Both the position numbers and the translations under genes were made by a program. A stretch of DNA of 5,806 bases from NCBI GenBank assembly GCA_002482765.1, contig DLGP01000154.1, positions 1-5,806 on the forward strand. The letters run 5' to 3'. Origin of the DNA: Alphaproteobacteria bacterium UBA7691 (GTDB lineage Bacteria > Pseudomonadota > Alphaproteobacteria > Ferrovibrionales > Ferrovibrionaceae). The first letter of the stretch is position 1, and each line of letters starts with the position of its first letter. Below the pieces are notes generated by a model that was not told where the DNA came from, ran no database searches, and worked only from the letters and a program-made list of their open reading frames with translations. Positions 5,493 through 5,806 of the stretch are shown here, piece by piece.

Positions 5493-5806
5493 TTAAATTC
5501 GGATATCAAGGCCGCCGCGCGCTGCGGCGCGCTGCGCATCGGCAGCGGCGGCCAGGCTGCGCATGTCGCCGCCTGTCATACCGGCATCGCCGTATTCATC
5601 GCCGCCCCGGCCATAGCCGCGCCGGCCGCCGCCTTCATTGCCGGCAAAGCCACGATTATCCTGGCCCTGGTCGCGCAACTGAAAACTCAGCGAATCCTGA
5701 TTGGTCTTGAGGCCGCCATCGCGCAGCGACTGCTCCAAGGCTGCGGCATCCTTCTGCAACATTTGCAGGGTTTCCGGCTTGTCGGCGGCAATCACCGCCA
5801 GCAGGC
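5493..5806 (-). CDS. fliK: Flagellar hook-length control protein FliK, C-terminal end only (5' end outside the window)
   Basis: FliK measures hook length and switches export specificity from hook to filament proteins. Only the last roughly 103 codons are present; the frame is open to the window edge at 5806. The segment LLAVIAADKPETLQMLQKDA, followed by LEQSLRDGGLKTNQDSLSFQ, is the end of the FliK C-terminal hook domain (Flg_hook), where vertebrate-like helix 'R.LL..L..L...L...GL' patterns are typical of the family. After LRDQGQ comes a tail of about 55 residues rich in Gly and Arg (GGGRRGYGRGGDEYGDAG), then an Ala-rich stretch, ending GGLDIRI. Position directly before flgD is the common alphaproteobacterial order. 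The methionine-like start at 5795 is internal (GTG) and is not taken as the real start. Confidence 0.88.
   Translation of the reverse strand, partial: LLAVIAADKPETLQMLQKDAAALEQSLRDGGLKTNQDSLSFQLRDQGQDNRGFAGNEGGGRRGYGRGGDEYGDAGMTGGDMRSLAAAADAQRAAARGGLDIRI

Overview
The window is a piece of a flagellar gene cluster. All eight genes lie on the minus strand, so transcription runs from high to low coordinates. The order is fliK (3' end) - flgD - sciP-like regulator - fliF - fliG - fliH - fliN - flbD (5' part). The run fliF-fliG-fliH(flbE)-fliN-flbD is the arrangement known from the Caulobacter fliF operon. A SciP/DUF1153 regulator and an FlbD-type activator together point to an alphaproteobacterium with a CtrA-type flagellar hierarchy. 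GC-rich codon use fits this. I cannot name the genus; a Rhodospirillales-like lineage is a guess.

Layout. Positions 5806-5493 hold the C-terminus of the hook-length protein FliK, and 5471-4776 the hook-cap scaffold FlgD, with 21 bases between them. After a 45-60 base gap rich in TTAA half-sites comes a small helix-turn-helix protein of the SciP family (4715-4365). The only sizeable intergenic stretch is 4225-4364, about 140 bases. It looks like a promoter region: two GTTAAC sites form an inverted repeat around a 13-base GGCAAA/TTTGCC palindrome. Downstream are fliF (MS ring), fliG (rotor/switch), fliH (export ATPase regulator), fliN (switch/C ring) and flbD (sigma-54 activator). Gaps between them are only 6-29 bases, so they are very probably one operon.

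How they work together. FliF, FliG and FliN build the basal body and switch, FliH serves the export apparatus, and FlgD and FliK build and measure the hook. SciP (an inhibitor of CtrA-dependent transcription in Caulobacter) and FlbD (which activates late and represses early flagellar genes in Caulobacter) are the regulatory layer. The intergenic DNA carries CtrA-like half-sites beside both sciP and fliF, plus a palindrome that could be an FlbD site. That suggests local feedback wiring.

I see no mobile element, CRISPR array, tRNA or rRNA, and no undescribed gene system. The points most worth a second look are the nested symmetric element upstream of fliF and the conflict between the sciP start codon and the CtrA-like box beside it.
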